Shown: piece by piece, positions 31,451-39,493 of the stretch
Position numbering within the stretch: position 1 is the stretch's first letter
Layout: each line of letters begins with the position of its first letter
DNA from: DATIYF01 sp035517775
GTDB lineage: Bacteria > Acidobacteriota > Terriglobia > Terriglobales > Acidobacteriaceae
Length of the DNA: 64,000 bases
Reading direction: 5' to 3'
Assembly (NCBI GenBank): GCA_035517775.1
Contig: DATIYF010000045.1
Span: 68,465-132,464, forward strand
Position numbers and translations under genes: made by a program
The notes under the pieces: generated by a model
The model's database searches: none
Told to the model about the DNA's origin: nothing
Seen by the model: only the letters and a program-made list of their open reading frames with translations

Positions 31451-32809
31451 ATGTTCGAGAACCTTCAGGAAAAACTGCAGCGGGCGTTCAAAACGCTGCG
31501 CGGGCAGGCCGTTCTCAACGAAGAGAACATGCAGGAGGCGCTGCGCGAGCTGCGGCTGGCGCTGCTCGAAGCCGACGTCAACTTCAAGGTGGTCAAGCAG
31601 TTCATAGATCAGGTGCAGGCCAAAGCAGTGGGCCAGCAGGTGATGACGGCGCTCGCGCCCGGCGAGCAGGTGATCAAGATTGTGCGCGATGAGCTGGTGG
31701 AAATTCTGGGCCACGACACGGCGCGGCTGAAATTTGCCTCGCAGCCGCCGACGGTGATTCTGATGGCGGGGCTGCAGGGCTCCGGCAAGACCACCACTTC
31801 GGGCAAGCTGGCGCAATGGCTGAAGAATGGCGGGCGCCGGCCGCTGCTGGTTTCCGTGGACGTTTACCGTCCGGCGGCGCGCGAGCAACTGAAAGTGGTG
31901 GCGCAGGCGATCAAGGCGAACCTCTACGAAGGCGAAGTCGCCGAGGCGAACACGGCAACTGTGGAGCGGCTGGCCAAAGAGGCCCGGCGCGAAGCGGTGA
32001 ACACCGGCTGCGACGTGCTGATCGTGGATACCGCCGGCCGCCTGCACATTGACGATCAGTTGATGGACGAGATGCAATCGCTCAAGCGACTGCTGAGCCC
32101 GCAGGAAATATTGTTCGTGGCCGACGCCATGACCGGCCAGGACGCGGTGAACTCGGCCGACGAATTCCACAAAAAGCTGACCCTCACCGGCGTGGTGCTG
32201 ACCAAAATGGATGGCGATGCGCGTGGCGGCGCGGCGCTTTCCATCCGCCAGGTGACGGGGCAACCGATCAAGTTCATCGGCACGGGCGAGAAATACGATG
32301 GGCTCGAACCTTTCCATCCTGATCGCATCGTGTCGCGCATTCTCGGCATGGGCGATATTCTGTCGCTGATTGAGCGGGCCGAGCAGACGGTGGATAAGAA
32401 GAAAGCCGAGGAAATCGCCAGCCGCGCCCTGGCGGGTGACGGCTTTTCTCTCGAAGACTTCCGCGACCAGCTTCGGCAAGTAAAGAAGATGGGGTCGATT
32501 CAGAACCTGATGGGCATGCTGCCGAGTATTGGGCCATTTTCGGGATTGCAGAAAGCTGCCGACAAGGTGGACGAGAAGCAGATCAACCGCGTGGAGGCGA
32601 TCATCAACTCCATGACCGTGCACGAGCGCATGCACCACGAAGTGATCAATGGCAGCCGGCGCAAGCGCATAGCGCGCGGCTCCGGAACTTCGATTCAGGA
32701 AGTGAACAATCTGCTTCGCCAATACGCGCAGATGCGCAAGATGTTCAAGCAGATGGGCAAGGCCAGCTTCGCGCGGAGAATGGCCGGGATGAAGTTTCCG
32801 GGGATGTAG
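31451..32809 (+). CDS. ffh: signal recognition particle protein Ffh
   Basis: A protein of 452 residues with complete Ffh architecture: N domain helices at 1-90 (LRELRLALLEADVNFKVVKQF), G domain with GLQGSGKTT near 106-114, DVYRPAAREQL near 136, DTAGRLH near 190, TKMDGDARGG near 248, and the Met-rich M domain at about 325-452 (IINSMTVHERMHHEVI, GSGTSIQEVNNLLRQY). It binds signal sequences and 4.5S RNA and docks to FtsY. In many genomes ffh heads the rpsP-rimM-trmD-rplS run; here that run lies about 18 kb away on the other strand. Confidence 0.97.
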   Translation: MFENLQEKLQRAFKTLRGQAVLNEENMQEALRELRLALLEADVNFKVVKQFIDQVQAKAVGQQVMTALAPGEQVIKIVRDELVEILGHDTARLKFASQPPTVILMAGLQGSGKTTTSGKLAQWLKNGGRRPLLVSVDVYRPAAREQLKVVAQAIKANLYEGEVAEANTATVERLAKEARREAVNTGCDVLIVDTAGRLHIDDQLMDEMQSLKRLLSPQEILFVADAMTGQDAVNSADEFHKKLTLTGVVLTKMDGDARGGAALSIRQVTGQPIKFIGTGEKYDGLEPFHPDRIVSRILGMGDILSLIERAEQTVDKKKAEEIASRALAGDGFSLEDFRDQLRQVKKMGSIQNLMGMLPSIGPFSGLQKAADKVDEKQINRVEAIINSMTVHERMHHEVINGSRRKRIARGSGTSIQEVNNLLRQYAQMRKMFKQMGKASFARRMAGMKFPGM

Positions 32810-32829
32810 AGGCTGCGGCGCGCGCCGAC

Positions 32830-33426
32830 TTACCGCTGCGTCACGCTCAGCTTGTGCAATTCGACGGCCGCGGTCTCGATACGATCGGGAAGGTTGAATT
32901 TCGAGTCCAAGCCGATTCCTGGATTCTTCGGCTGTATGAAAGTTTCCACGAATAGCTGCAACACGAAGCGGGGAACCTCCACTCCATCAAGTGAAACGGA
33001 ATCTACGTGGACAATTCCGGCGCCGCCCTCGCCGCGCGCGTGTGCCACGACCACGACATCGTGCACGCCGCTGAAAATTGCCAGCAAGGGATTCACTGAA
33101 CCGCGCCCGGGGCGAAGCTGGTCGAAGTCCACGCGGGTCGAGCCCGTCACCACGCCTGGAGTCTCCCGCAGCTCTACTGAACTGACTCCCGCTGGAAACT
33201 GGATATTTCCTGAAGCGAGGTAGGCGTTGATTTCTTTCTCGGTGAACTCGGTGGGCGCCGGATTGGGATGAGCCGAGGCCGCATTGGCGTGGAGATAGTG
33301 GACCTTGCGCTGCGCGCTGGCGGCGCTCAGCGCGCTCTGGTTGGCGGTGGGCGGGGTAGAACCGGCGAAAGCGGCGAGGAGAAAACCGACAAGCCCCGCC
33401 CACAAGCCCGGTGATGGCAATTTCAT
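32830..33426 (-). CDS. small secreted/periplasmic protein coupled to asmA-like gene
   Basis: A protein of 198 residues with an N-terminal hydrophobic segment (LWAGLVGFLLAAFAG) that looks like a signal peptide. The rest has a FTEKEINAYLASG motif near 60 and beta-rich segments (VVTGSTRVDFDQL, VVVVAHARGEGGAGIVHVDSVSLDG) like lipid-binding LEA/DUF2993-type or AsmA-associated domains. I do not recognise a named family with certainty. Its ATG overlaps the stop of the AsmA-like gene by four bases, so it is co-translated with it and probably acts with it at the cell envelope. Confidence 0.7.
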   Translation of the reverse strand: MKLPSPGLWAGLVGFLLAAFAGSTPPTANQSALSAASAQRKVHYLHANAASAHPNPAPTEFTEKEINAYLASGNIQFPAGVSSVELRETPGVVTGSTRVDFDQLRPGRGSVNPLLAIFSGVHDVVVVAHARGEGGAGIVHVDSVSLDGVEVPRFVLQLFVETFIQPKNPGIGLDSKFNLPDRIETAAVELHKLSVTQR

Positions 33427-35927
33427 GGCTTGAGCGCGGCCCGCGTCTCCGGCTGGGAGACTTCCGTCACGCGAGGCGCCGCCAGGCTGCCGGTGATGTT
33501 GAAACCGCGGCTCTGGCTGCGCATCAGCTTCAGGTTCAGGGCCTGGCCGGGCGAGGCGCTGCCGCTCACATCGTAGATGCCGCGCGGCGTCTCCAGTTTG
33601 CCTTGCTGGATTTCGAACTGGCGGTTGTGAAAGACCACCCGGCCGGAGAAACGCCGCATGGTCAGCGGCGGGGAGCCGGCGGCCAGCGTGATGTGAGGAA
33701 GCATGCCGTCCACGGCCACTACATCCAGAGTTGCATTGGCCGAAGCGAGCATATCGGCCGCGCTCCAGCCCGAAGCGCTTACACGGTAGGCCGCCCCGGC
33801 GGCGCCTCGCACCCAGGCATCGTGCATGGCGCGCGCCAGCTCATTCAGGTCAACGCCGTCAAAGGTGCCGCTGCCGGCATATCGCGGCGGGCGGGCAGTA
33901 AAGTCGGCGATCCAGGTCCCGGTGTGGCGGCCGCCCAGAACCTGCGCGCTCAGGTCCGAGAGGCGGAGCTTGCCGCTATCGAGCGCCACATTCACCGAAA
34001 CATCGGTGGCGGTCAATCTGTGAATGAGTACGCGGGCAGCGCGCAATCTACCGGCGGCGCGTAGCGTGGCCAGGTAAGGAATTCCCGGCTCCGGCGGAGA
34101 AGAAAAAAAACGGTACCACTCGCTTGGCTGCGCCTCTGGCCGGATGGCCACACCTACGTCGTCCGTGGCCAATTTGTTGGTACGGAGATCAAAACGGATG
34201 GTGCAATCTTCAGGAGCGGTGCAGTGGCGGGGCAAAGTGAGAGATCCCCGCCAGGTGCTTCCCGCGACTGAGGCCATAACATTCCGCGCTTCGACGCGGC
34301 CGGGGAGGATCTGCAGGCTCGCGGATGAAATCTGTAGCGGCTGGTTCAGGCCTTTTACCTGGGCGCGCAGCGCCTGCAACTGAGCGGTTCCAGAGATCTG
34401 TGGCGCGGAAAAAGCTGACCATCCACCCGCCACCTCGAGATTCACGTTGGCTGTGCCCTCGGCCGCGGGGCGTGGGACCGGCAATCCGACGGTGCGCGCC
34501 AGCTCGATCAGGCGCGACACCGGGGCCTGGCCTTTCAGTTGCAAGTTGTAGCCGGAGCGGGAAAATCTCGCCTGCAAGGTCGGACCCAGAGAAAGCCGGA
34601 AGGGAGCGATGGTAAGCTCAGGATCCGCCGCCTGCCGGCCCGGCTGGCCCCGCGCGCGCCCCCCGGCGCCCCAGGAAGCTTCAAAGGGAACCTTGCCCAG
34701 AACCAGCGCGGTTCGAGTGAGGTTCGATTCCAGGCGCAAATCCCGGGCTTCGCCGTCGCCGCTCCAGATGGGTTGAGTTTGTGCGCCAGCGCTCTGGAAG
34801 TGCAACCTTGCGTCCAGCTTGCCGGTGGCGCTCAAATCGGCGGGCAGATTCTTCTTCACGTGACGAACCAGGGCCAGCAAGGCAGGAACTTCGAGGCCCT
34901 TCGTAAGCAGGGTCAAATCGTACGAGGGAGATGCAGCCGGCCCGGCCGCGCTCCCCTGCAGCGTGACCGCGCCATCGCCGAGAGGAAGGGAGCAGGAAAG
35001 CTGGTGAATGGCGCGGTCGACCGAACTGTAGCGGGCGTCGCACTGGCTGGCCAGGCGCAGCGTATCGCCATCCAGCAGATCGTAGCGGCGGAAGCCATCC
35101 ACGGAGGCGGCGGTCTGCACGGCCAGATCGGCGGGGGTTCCCTTCAAGGTGGCTGAAATAGCGACCGCGCCGCGCCAGCCCTTGTCTTCCCCGTAGGCCA
35201 GCTTGGTGATCTGCCCCAGTTGGCCGCGCTCCCACTGCACATGAAAAAGCACGGGAGTAAAACGCAGCGAGGCAGCCCGCTGCCAGCTTCCATCCACTTG
35301 CAATGTGCCAGTATCCGAAAGGTTGAAGTCGGTGCGCACCGGCTGCGCTTTCAGCCGCATGCCCCAGGTGTTTTCCGAATCCTGCCACAGGCTGAAGTCG
35401 GCATTGGTCAAGGCGTAGGGCTTTTTTTCCGCCCCGAATTTGAAGTTGATTCGCGCCTGCTCCGCTTCAATATAGGGAAACCCGGGGCGGGATTCATTCC
35501 GTGGCTTGCTGGTAGGGGCCACCTCGCTGTGGGCATTGCGCTCCAGCAGGCTTTCGACGTTCCAGTGCCCGTCGGGGTCGCGCACCAGGTTCAGGCTGGG
35601 CTCGGAAAGGCTGAGTTGAGAAATCTCGATGCGGCCACGCAGCAGCGAAGTTACCCGCAATGCCGCGGTGACTTCCGGGGCACGCAGCACGGGCTCGGCG
35701 CTGAAGGCAGGGTCGTCGTGCACCACGAAATCTTCAAGATCAAATCCGGGCTGGGGCAGCAGCCGCAGCTGGACGGAAGAGACCTCCACGGGACGGCCCA
35801 GGGCGAGGCTGATGGAATTGACGATGCGCGCGCGCAGCTGGTTGGCGCCCGGGCGCACCAGGAACAAGGCCAGCAGAACCAGCCCGCCGGCCAAGATCTT
35901 CCCGCGTCTCGAGCGCAATAATTTCAC
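33423..35927 (-). CDS. AsmA-family envelope protein
   Basis: A large protein of 834 residues with an N-terminal membrane anchor (ILAGGLVLLALFLV) and a long beta-rich body, with the AsmA start pattern LGRPVEVSSVQLRLLPQPGFDLEDF and, near the C-terminus, the AsmA_2-like segment (AADMLASANATLDVVAVDG, then LTMRRFSGRVVFHNRQFEIQQGKLETPRG in part). Proteins of this group are thought to form phospholipid-transfer bridges or support outer-membrane assembly. The start is a GTG inside the first unit of a 19-base tandem repeat that separates it from lepB. It overlaps the following small gene by four bases. Confidence 0.85.
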   Translation of the reverse strand: MKLLRSRRGKILAGGLVLLALFLVRPGANQLRARIVNSISLALGRPVEVSSVQLRLLPQPGFDLEDFVVHDDPAFSAEPVLRAPEVTAALRVTSLLRGRIEISQLSLSEPSLNLVRDPDGHWNVESLLERNAHSEVAPTSKPRNESRPGFPYIEAEQARINFKFGAEKKPYALTNADFSLWQDSENTWGMRLKAQPVRTDFNLSDTGTLQVDGSWQRAASLRFTPVLFHVQWERGQLGQITKLAYGEDKGWRGAVAISATLKGTPADLAVQTAASVDGFRRYDLLDGDTLRLASQCDARYSSVDRAIHQLSCSLPLGDGAVTLQGSAAGPAASPSYDLTLLTKGLEVPALLALVRHVKKNLPADLSATGKLDARLHFQSAGAQTQPIWSGDGEARDLRLESNLTRTALVLGKVPFEASWGAGGRARGQPGRQAADPELTIAPFRLSLGPTLQARFSRSGYNLQLKGQAPVSRLIELARTVGLPVPRPAAEGTANVNLEVAGGWSAFSAPQISGTAQLQALRAQVKGLNQPLQISSASLQILPGRVEARNVMASVAGSTWRGSLTLPRHCTAPEDCTIRFDLRTNKLATDDVGVAIRPEAQPSEWYRFFSSPPEPGIPYLATLRAAGRLRAARVLIHRLTATDVSVNVALDSGKLRLSDLSAQVLGGRHTGTWIADFTARPPRYAGSGTFDGVDLNELARAMHDAWVRGAAGAAYRVSASGWSAADMLASANATLDVVAVDGMLPHITLAAGSPPLTMRRFSGRVVFHNRQFEIQQGKLETPRGIYDVSGSASPGQALNLKLMRSQSRGFNITGSLAAPRVTEVSQPETRAALKP

Positions 35928-36017
35928 CGTGTCGATCCCTGTCTCACCGCGCTGCCCTCATTTCACCGCACTACCCTAATTTCACCGCACGATCTCAGTT
36001 TCACCGCACTATCCTAA
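35922..36017. repeat. five-copy 19-base tandem repeat across the lepB-asmA junction
   Basis: Units of TTTCACCGCACTACCCTAA type at 35922, 35942, 35961, 35980 and 35999 (period 19; the first is 20 long and most diverged). On the coding (-) strand each unit contains CGGTGA: in the lepB-proximal unit it supplies the TGA stop of the signal peptidase gene, and in the last unit the GTG start of the AsmA-like gene. The array equals almost the whole 73-base intergenic gap. Confidence 0.88.
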
Positions 36018-36774
36018 AGGTCCGGCGCCAGCGGGTGTCATCGAAAAAGTGGATGACCTGGTGCAGCAGAAAGCCCACCCGCTGGCTGAACCCGGTTTGC
36101 AGATACTGGTCGGGCGGGGTCTCGAACGACCAATAGATAAACAACGGACGGCCGATCACATTCTCCACCGGAACAAAGCCCCAATAGCGGCTGTCATAGC
36201 TGACGTCGCGATTGTCGCCCATGGCGAAGTAATGGCCGGGCGGCACCACGAGATCGTCTCCCTGGATGTACTGCTTCATTTGCAGCTGCCAAGCGAGGGT
36301 GACGTTATAAGTATCGGAAGGCGGAACCGCGGGAAAGTTATCGCGATAAGGGTTATAGTCGCCGGCGGCGGGCAGTACATAAGCCGACTCGTTCAGCTTC
36401 TGCCCGTTGCGATAGACCGCCCCATCGCGCAGGTGGATGCGGTCGCCGGGAATGCCCATCACCCGCTTGACCACGTACAGGCCCGGCTCGGAGGGCGAAA
36501 GAAACACGAAGACGTCGCCATCCCTGATCTGGCGGTAGGGCAGCAGGGGACCCATCCAGCGCGTCGGCGGCGCGAACTGCACCCGGTTGACGAATACGTG
36601 ATCGCCGATCAGCAGCGTATCTTCCATGGAGCTGGAAGGAATCTCGAACGCCTGCACGATAAAGGTGATGATGAAAAGTCCGGTCACCAGCACCACCGCC
36701 AGCGAGGCCAGGAACTCGACCGTGGTTTCGCGCGGCTTTTCCGGCTCCGGTTTCTTACCGTTCTTTTTGGCCAC
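36001..36774 (-). CDS. lepB: signal peptidase I (second copy)
   Basis: A protein of 257 residues. After a charged N-terminus, one membrane helix (ASLAVVLVTGLFIITFIVQAF) precedes the catalytic Ser in IPSSSMEDTL near 51-60, box D with the catalytic Lys in VVKRVMGIPGDRI near 103-115, and the late box MGDNRDVSYDSRYWG near 192. It cleaves signal peptides at the outer face of the inner membrane. It is 36 bases after a paralogous lepB. The last codons and the stop lie in a 19-base tandem repeat. Confidence 0.94.
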   Translation of the reverse strand: MAKKNGKKPEPEKPRETTVEFLASLAVVLVTGLFIITFIVQAFEIPSSSMEDTLLIGDHVFVNRVQFAPPTRWMGPLLPYRQIRDGDVFVFLSPSEPGLYVVKRVMGIPGDRIHLRDGAVYRNGQKLNESAYVLPAAGDYNPYRDNFPAVPPSDTYNVTLAWQLQMKQYIQGDDLVVPPGHYFAMGDNRDVSYDSRYWGFVPVENVIGRPLFIYWSFETPPDQYLQTGFSQRVGFLLHQVIHFFDDTRWRRTFRIVR

Positions 36775-36810
36775 TCGTGCGCTTTCCTTTTCCCGGGCGG
36801 CGAACCGCCT

Positions 36811-37593
36811 TCAGTTGACCAGGCGAAGTGTGCGGTCCCAGCGGGTAATTTGGAACAAGTGCGTCATCGCATAGGCGAAGTGAGAAAGTTTATCACCCGC
36901 GCTGGCAGGATTGGGCAGGTCGGCATCGGTTTCCCGCACCGACCAGTAAATCAGCAGCGGGCGGCCCACGATATTCTTGCGCGGGACAAAACCCCAATAC
37001 CTGCTGTCAAGGCTATCGTCGCGATTATCGCCCAGCACGAAGTAATTGCCTTCCGGCACGATAAGCTGGCCATCTTCCACCAGCTTGCGCATCTCCAGCC
37101 ACCAGTTTCCCTCCAACCCGGGCACGGGCAGGTCGAGCTGGGGAAATTCATCACGAAAACGGTCATGCGCCCGTCCGCTATGATGCACATAGGGCTCGAC
37201 CAGGGCAGTTCCATTTACATAGACATTGCCCTTGATAAGCCGGACCCGGTCTCCGGGAACGGCGATCACCCGCTTCACGAAATGCTCGACCGGATGCACC
37301 GGGTACTTGAAGACGATGATGTCACCGCGCCGCACCGGCTGATAGGGCATAAGAAAGTCAAGAAAGCTGCCGGCGCCATAGCGCAGCTTATCCACCAGCA
37401 GGTAGTCGCCGGTCAGCAGGGTATTTTCCATGGACTCAGAGGGAATCTGGAAAGCCTGCACGATGAAGGTCACGACAAATACCGCAATCACAACCGTCGC
37501 CAGCAGCGATTGTGCGGTAGCCAGCCAGTCATTCGATCGCCGCAGCTCCGCGGGAGCCGGCGCGGCTTGCTCTTTTTGTTCGACGGTTTCCAT
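36811..37593 (-). CDS. lepB: signal peptidase I (first copy)
   Basis: A protein of 260 residues with the same layout as its neighbour: membrane helix (LLATVVIAVFVVTFIVQAF), catalytic Ser in IPSESMENTLL near 51-61, catalytic Lys in FVKRVIAVPGDRV near 104, and LGDNRDDSLDSRYWG near 192. Sequence outside the boxes differs enough to suggest an old duplication with separate substrate preference. It begins 11 bases after the rnc stop; rnc and lepB are neighbours in many bacteria. Confidence 0.94.
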   Translation of the reverse strand: METVEQKEQAAPAPAELRRSNDWLATAQSLLATVVIAVFVVTFIVQAFQIPSESMENTLLTGDYLLVDKLRYGAGSFLDFLMPYQPVRRGDIIVFKYPVHPVEHFVKRVIAVPGDRVRLIKGNVYVNGTALVEPYVHHSGRAHDRFRDEFPQLDLPVPGLEGNWWLEMRKLVEDGQLIVPEGNYFVLGDNRDDSLDSRYWGFVPRKNIVGRPLLIYWSVRETDADLPNPASAGDKLSHFAYAMTHLFQITRWDRTLRLVN

Positions 37594-37604
37594 GACTGAA
37601 CTTT

Positions 37605-38390
37605 TCAGGAGGGCTGCGACTCGCCCGCCGCCACAGCCGCCGGCTGGGACGCGAGATAGTCGAGCACCTGGCGGGCAGCTTCCTGCTCCGCCTCTTTCTT
37701 GGTCGAGCCCTCGGCCCGGCCGACGAACTCCGCCACCCCCGCACCGTTTTCGGCTCTCAGGCGGGCCTCCACGGTGAAGGTTTTGCGATGCTCCGGCCCC
37801 TGCTCCTTCACCAGCACATAGGCCGGCTGCGACCGCCCCGCCGCTTGCAGGCGCTCCTGCAGGGCAGACTTGTAATCGGTGAGCGGCAGCATGCGCCCGC
37901 TGCGCGCCAGCCGTTCCAGCTCAGGCAGCAGGATGGCGCGCAGAACCACCGGCCGCACCACCTCCAGGCCCCCTTCGAGATAAAGGGCCGCCAGCACGGC
38001 TTCCAGAGCATCCACCAGCAACGCGGTCTTGCTCCGACCGCCGCTTTTTTCTTCTCCCCGGCCCAGGCGGAGATACTCCCCCAGCTTGAGTTCGCGGGCC
38101 ACGCGAATCAAATGCTTTTCGCTGACCAGGTGGGCGCGCAGCTTCGACAGTTCTCCCTCGCGAAAATGGGGGAAGCGGCGAAATAGCTCTTCGCTGGTGA
38201 TCAGGCCCAGCACCGCGTCTCCGACGAACTCCAGTTGCTCGTTATCGCCGACGCGGCCGGCGGAGTCGCGGGCGGCTTCCATCTCCCGGGCCTGGGAGCT
38301 GTGGGTCAAGGCCTGCGCGAGCAGCTCCGGGCGCTCGAAATGATGTCCCAGAGCTTCCTGCAGGGCCGCGGTGTCGCGCGAGGTGGTCAT
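37605..38390 (-). CDS. rnc: ribonuclease III
   Basis: A protein of 261 residues: RNase III domain with the signature NEQLEFVGDAVLGL near 49-62 (catalytic Glu and Asp) and DALEAVLAALYLEGG near 126-140 (second metal-binding Glu), then a double-stranded-RNA-binding domain (TDYKSALQERLQA near 168 to KKEAEQEAARQVLDYL near 235). It processes rRNA precursors and structured mRNAs. It sits upstream of the lepB pair in the same direction. Confidence 0.96.
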   Translation of the reverse strand: MTTSRDTAALQEALGHHFERPELLAQALTHSSQAREMEAARDSAGRVGDNEQLEFVGDAVLGLITSEELFRRFPHFREGELSKLRAHLVSEKHLIRVARELKLGEYLRLGRGEEKSGGRSKTALLVDALEAVLAALYLEGGLEVVRPVVLRAILLPELERLARSGRMLPLTDYKSALQERLQAAGRSQPAYVLVKEQGPEHRKTFTVEARLRAENGAGVAEFVGRAEGSTKKEAEQEAARQVLDYLASQPAAVAAGESQPS

Positions 38391-38541
38391 TCTGTGGCTT
38401 CCGGGCAGCGGCAGCGCTGGCTCGGGTGGTTAAAGTTCAACCGCAGCGCGGGAGGCGCAAACACGACTGCGCGCTGTTCGCCCGCGGGCAGCCGGGCCGG
38501 GCTGCCCTTGCCGCCCCGGAAAGTCTTCCGCGCGCTTCTGC

Positions 38542-39441
38542 TTACTTCGGCGGCGGATTCTGCGTGCCAGCAGGCGGCGGATTCTGCGTGCTGGCCGCCG
38601 GATTGGTGGCCGCCGGGGAGGTGACAATCCCGCCCGTCAATTGCACCAGACGGTCGTGTTCGCGGCGAGCCAGTTGGCCCGCGGTGGTATTGTCCTGGGT
38701 CAGCTCCACGGCGCGGTCGGCTTCTTTCAGGGCATCGCCGTATTTGTTCTGTTTATCGAGCGCCAGGGCCAAGCGCAGCAGCACGACCGCATCCGGCTGA
38801 CTGGGATAGGCGTCAAGGGACTTGCGATAGTCGCTCTCCGCCTCGGGATATTTATCCTGGTTGTAGGCCAGGGTTCCCAGGATGGAGTACACCGAAGAGC
38901 GCAGGTAACCCTTATAGGCATCCACCTTCTCCTGCGGCGTGCCCGCCGGCACCGGCAGGTCGGTATCAATGGTCTGGAGCGCGTGCTGGGCGTCTTTGTT
39001 GGCTTCGTCCCAGCGCTGTTGCTTGTCGAGATCGGTATCGCGGGTGCGCTCGGTCAGGACCTCGGCCACGCCAATCAAAGCCTCAGGATCATCGGGGTCA
39101 ATGGCCAGAATCTTGCGCCCGGTTTCCATCATCTTGTCGCCATCGTTGGCGCTCTGGAAGCCGTGCATCGCCGCCCGGTAGAGCAGCACACGCAATTCGC
39201 TATCGGGAAACTTGGCGGCGAAATCGTCAGCCGCTTTTTCCAGCGCCGCCGGGTCGGTAATGGCGGCCGCGGCTTTGTAGGCATCGAACTCCGCCTGCGT
39301 CTTGGCCTGGGGCGGACGCTTCGCCGGGGCGGCGCTCTGGGTGTCCGAGGCCGGGGGCGTGGTTGGGGCAGGGGTCTGTTGCTGGGCCAACATCGCGGTC
39401 GCCAGCCACAGCATCGCGACTACGGTTGTTGCTCGCTTCAT
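38542..39441 (-). CDS. secreted tetratricopeptide-repeat protein
   Basis: A protein of 299 residues with signal peptide (TVVAMLWLATAMLAQQ), a Pro/Ala/Thr-rich linker to residue 50, and helical TPR-like repeats from about 65 to 265 (for example KYPEAESDYRKSLDAYPSQP and KYGDALKEADRAVEL). The tail repeats TQNPPPAGTQNPPPK. TPR proteins of this kind mediate protein contacts in the periplasm; no partner can be named. It lies 52 bases downstream of another secreted TPR-containing gene. The 150 bases after it hold a GGGCAGCC/GGCTGCCC hairpin near 38485-38506 without a T run. Confidence 0.78.
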   Translation of the reverse strand: MKRATTVVAMLWLATAMLAQQQTPAPTTPPASDTQSAAPAKRPPQAKTQAEFDAYKAAAAITDPAALEKAADDFAAKFPDSELRVLLYRAAMHGFQSANDGDKMMETGRKILAIDPDDPEALIGVAEVLTERTRDTDLDKQQRWDEANKDAQHALQTIDTDLPVPAGTPQEKVDAYKGYLRSSVYSILGTLAYNQDKYPEAESDYRKSLDAYPSQPDAVVLLRLALALDKQNKYGDALKEADRAVELTQDNTTAGQLARREHDRLVQLTGGIVTSPAATNPAASTQNPPPAGTQNPPPK

Positions 39442-39493
39442 GCTGTCTCCTTGATAGCCATCGCGGATTTCCGCTAATCCTTAGATTCCTTTT

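Noticed and set aside
31370..32722. 450-codon - strand frame opposite ffh
   Set aside because: Antisense shadow of Ffh with no motif or ribosome site.
35922..36017. CRISPR array
   Set aside because: The 19-base units are directly adjacent without spacers and lie across two coding ends.
36049..37599. 516-codon + strand frame opposite the two lepB genes
   Set aside because: Exact antisense of two clearly recognised signal peptidases; long antisense frames are expected at this GC content and the translation has no family features.
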